A stretch of DNA of 51,400 nucleotides from Candidatus Latescibacterota bacterium (GTDB lineage: Bacteria > Latescibacterota > UBA2968 > UBA8231): NCBI GenBank assembly GCA_022827835.1, contig JAJEIO010000018.1:1-51400 (forward strand). The letters run 5' to 3'. Under the pieces are notes generated by a model, which saw nothing but the letters and a program-made list of their open reading frames with translations, was not told where the DNA came from and ran no database searches. Position 1 is the first letter of the stretch. The number at the start of each line of letters is the position of its first letter. Shown here one piece after another: positions 50,574-51,400 of this stretch. The translations under genes were made by a program, and so were the position numbers.

Positions 50574-50602
50574 TATGTAGCGTAAAACTACAAGGTCGTC
50601 AA
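50574..50602 (-). promoter_or_regulatory. Candidate promoter of the RelE/XRE pair
   Basis: Minus strand TTGACG (50597-50602), 17-nt spacer, TACATA (50574-50579). The toxin GTG begins 6-7 nt downstream, where transcription would start. The promoter lies inside the cassette boundary formed by the DegT-end copy. Confidence 0.45.
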
Positions 50603-50637
50603 GACTACCGATAAGAGACAGGCCACCAAAGAGGTCA

Positions 50638-50684
50638 ATATTGCCGAGGCGTTTGCGATGGTGGAGCAGGCGTATTTGCGGTAG
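50638..50684 (+). pseudogene. Detached 3' end of the DegT aminotransferase gene
   Basis: 47 nt, 44 identical to 49811-49857, same orientation, including the stop codon; it reads NIAEAFAMVEQAYLR against DIAEAFAKVERAYLR. Weaker similarity extends a few bases upstream (GAGGT, then a 3-nt gap). It is not preceded by the rest of a gene. It marks the far boundary of the RelE/XRE cassette, as the MFS remnant does for the PIN cassette. Confidence 0.88.
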
Positions 50685-50728
50685 TATAGTATAGATTACC
50701 ATTAACTGAAGGGAGAACCGACATACCG

Positions 50729-51094
50729 GTGAAATATATGACTATAGCTATACTTTCCTCCGTCTTCCTTTTAGCGTGTGACAACTCTCCCACAGCGCCC
50801 AACGACGAACTCGTCGGCACTTGGATTCTGGTCTCAGCGACAGATTCAGAAGGCGTCGGGACGGTCTGGGTCTTACGTGCAGATGGTACCTTCAGACAGT
50901 CGATTGAAGTGGAAGGAATCGAGATCGCGGTCTCGGGATCGTGGGAGATCGTTGGCGACAAGCTCGTAACAGTTTTTGACGAGATCGTGGGTGAAGTTCG
51001 GACTTTCTCTGAGGGATATACCCTTCGAGGAGGTCGTCTGACGCTGGTCGACGACGATGATGGCTCCGTGGAGATTTGGGAGCGTCGTGAGTAA
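50729..51094 (+). CDS. Small lipoprotein with lipocalin-like beta domain
   Basis: 121 aa, GTG start (ATG at 50738 is an alternative). The N-terminus MKYMTIAILSSVFLLACDNS has a lipobox with Cys17. The rest (LVGTWILVSATDSEGVGTVW, FRQSIEVEGIEIAVSGSWEI then VGDKL) is the alternating-strand pattern of short lipocalin-like lipoproteins (META/lipocalin_5-like). Such proteins probably bind a small hydrophobic ligand in the outer envelope; no function can be assigned. Confidence 0.75.
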   Translation: MKYMTIAILSSVFLLACDNSPTAPNDELVGTWILVSATDSEGVGTVWVLRADGTFRQSIEVEGIEIAVSGSWEIVGDKLVTVFDEIVGEVRTFSEGYTLRGGRLTLVDDDDGSVEIWERRE

Positions 51095-51133
51095 GAATCG
51101 GCGGACAAGTTTACCTCCAGCAAAGTGGGGAAT

Positions 51134-51400
51134 ATGAGAAAGAGCAAAGTCTTGGACAAAGTGCGCACGGGGCGGTGCGCCCGCATTTGTGGCCTAGGGC
51201 ATTATCTGCCGTTCTTTGTGCGCTATGCCGCTCACAACGGCTATGACGGCATCTGGCTTGACTTGGAACACCGGGCGATGGATCAGCGCGAGGTCCAGGG
51301 CCTGTTGGCCTTGTGTCGCGCTTGCGATATCGATTGCATGTTGCGGGCTCCGACGCTCGAGCGCACTCGCCTCTACCGCTATCTCGAAGACGGAGCGACT
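51134..51400 (+). CDS. HpcH/HpaI aldolase/citrate lyase family protein (partial, runs off the window)
   Basis: The first 89 codons are present. RKSKVLDKVRTGRCARICGL then RYAAHNGYDGIWLDLEHRAM is the N-terminus of the HpcH/HpaI fold, where the Glu of LDLEH binds the divalent metal. Family members split 2-keto-3-deoxy sugar acids or 4-hydroxy-2-oxo acids by retro-aldol reaction. Weak GGGG lies 3 nt before the ATG. Specificity cannot be judged from this fragment. Confidence 0.85.
   Translation, partial: MRKSKVLDKVRTGRCARICGLGHYLPFFVRYAAHNGYDGIWLDLEHRAMDQREVQGLLALCRACDIDCMLRAPTLERTRLYRYLEDGAT

Overview
The window looks like a chromosomal segment of an uncultured Gram-negative bacterium of the FCB group. 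Evidence for the envelope type is LptD, an RND efflux pump and a TonB-dependent receptor. Two proteins end in FlgD-like/type IX secretion sorting modules. PhyH dioxygenase, DegT/DnrJ/EryC1 aminotransferase and HpcH/HpaI aldolase genes scattered among housekeeping genes resemble what is known from Latescibacterota-type genomes. That placement is an inference from gene content; there is no rRNA or other marker to prove it.

Layout. 0-6.5 kb, plus strand: an RND pump, an FG-GAP/ASPIC lipoprotein, two small membrane proteins (DUF4234, DUF2752) and a HEPN-type pair. 6.5-17.1 kb, minus strand: DUF4159 protein, beta-propeller sensor-like protein, then dtd-maf-rodZ-priA with every junction a 4-nt overlap, and rlmB-lptD, also with a 4-nt overlap. 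17.1-27.3 kb is an accessory block between rlmB and mutS. It holds a one-piece histidine kinase/receiver/DNA-binding protein divergently transcribed from a secreted M60-like metallopeptidase, then an AbiE toxin-antitoxin pair, an XRE-ImmA/IrrE regulator, a DUF2188 remnant, a zinc-ribbon/HEPN protein and an orphan RelB/DinJ antitoxin. 27.6-39.6 kb, minus strand, is a dense housekeeping run: mutS, rpsA, cmk, a pseudouridine synthase, scpB, scpA, an HNH nuclease, gcvH, accC, accB, efp, a TPR protein and tRNA-Lys(CUU). 39.6-51.4 kb is mixed accessory content: PhyH dioxygenase, a half-length nucleoside transporter-like gene, a P-loop kinase, a uronate-dehydrogenase-like SDR, a TonB receptor, a PIN/XRE-ImmA cassette, an MFS exporter, a DegT aminotransferase, a RelE/XRE toxin-antitoxin cassette, a small lipoprotein and the start of an HpcH/HpaI aldolase.

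Most notable. (1) Two unrelated toxin-antitoxin cassettes (PIN/XRE-ImmA, 45.5-47.2 kb; RelE/XRE, 49.96-50.6 kb) each sit exactly downstream of a gene and are closed on the far side by a second copy of that gene's 3' end. For the MFS gene the extra copy is 102 nt with its own in-frame stop, and all nine differences in the shared 96 nt are synonymous. This argues that the copy diverged while it belonged to a working gene and points to import of cassette plus gene end. (2) The kinase/regulator fusion and the M60 peptidase share a 278-bp divergent promoter region with a perfect tandem 11-bp direct repeat. The repeat overlaps the -35 of a good promoter facing the kinase gene, the geometry known for OmpR/PhoB-type regulators. 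(3) A 320-aa low-GC protein combines cysteine-rich ribbons with a C-terminal Rx4H HEPN-like motif beside AbiE and an orphan antitoxin, and is a candidate new defence or toxin protein.

Coordinates of starts were adjusted where ribosome-binding sites, 4-nt overlaps or family N-termini favour an internal start; each case is stated.
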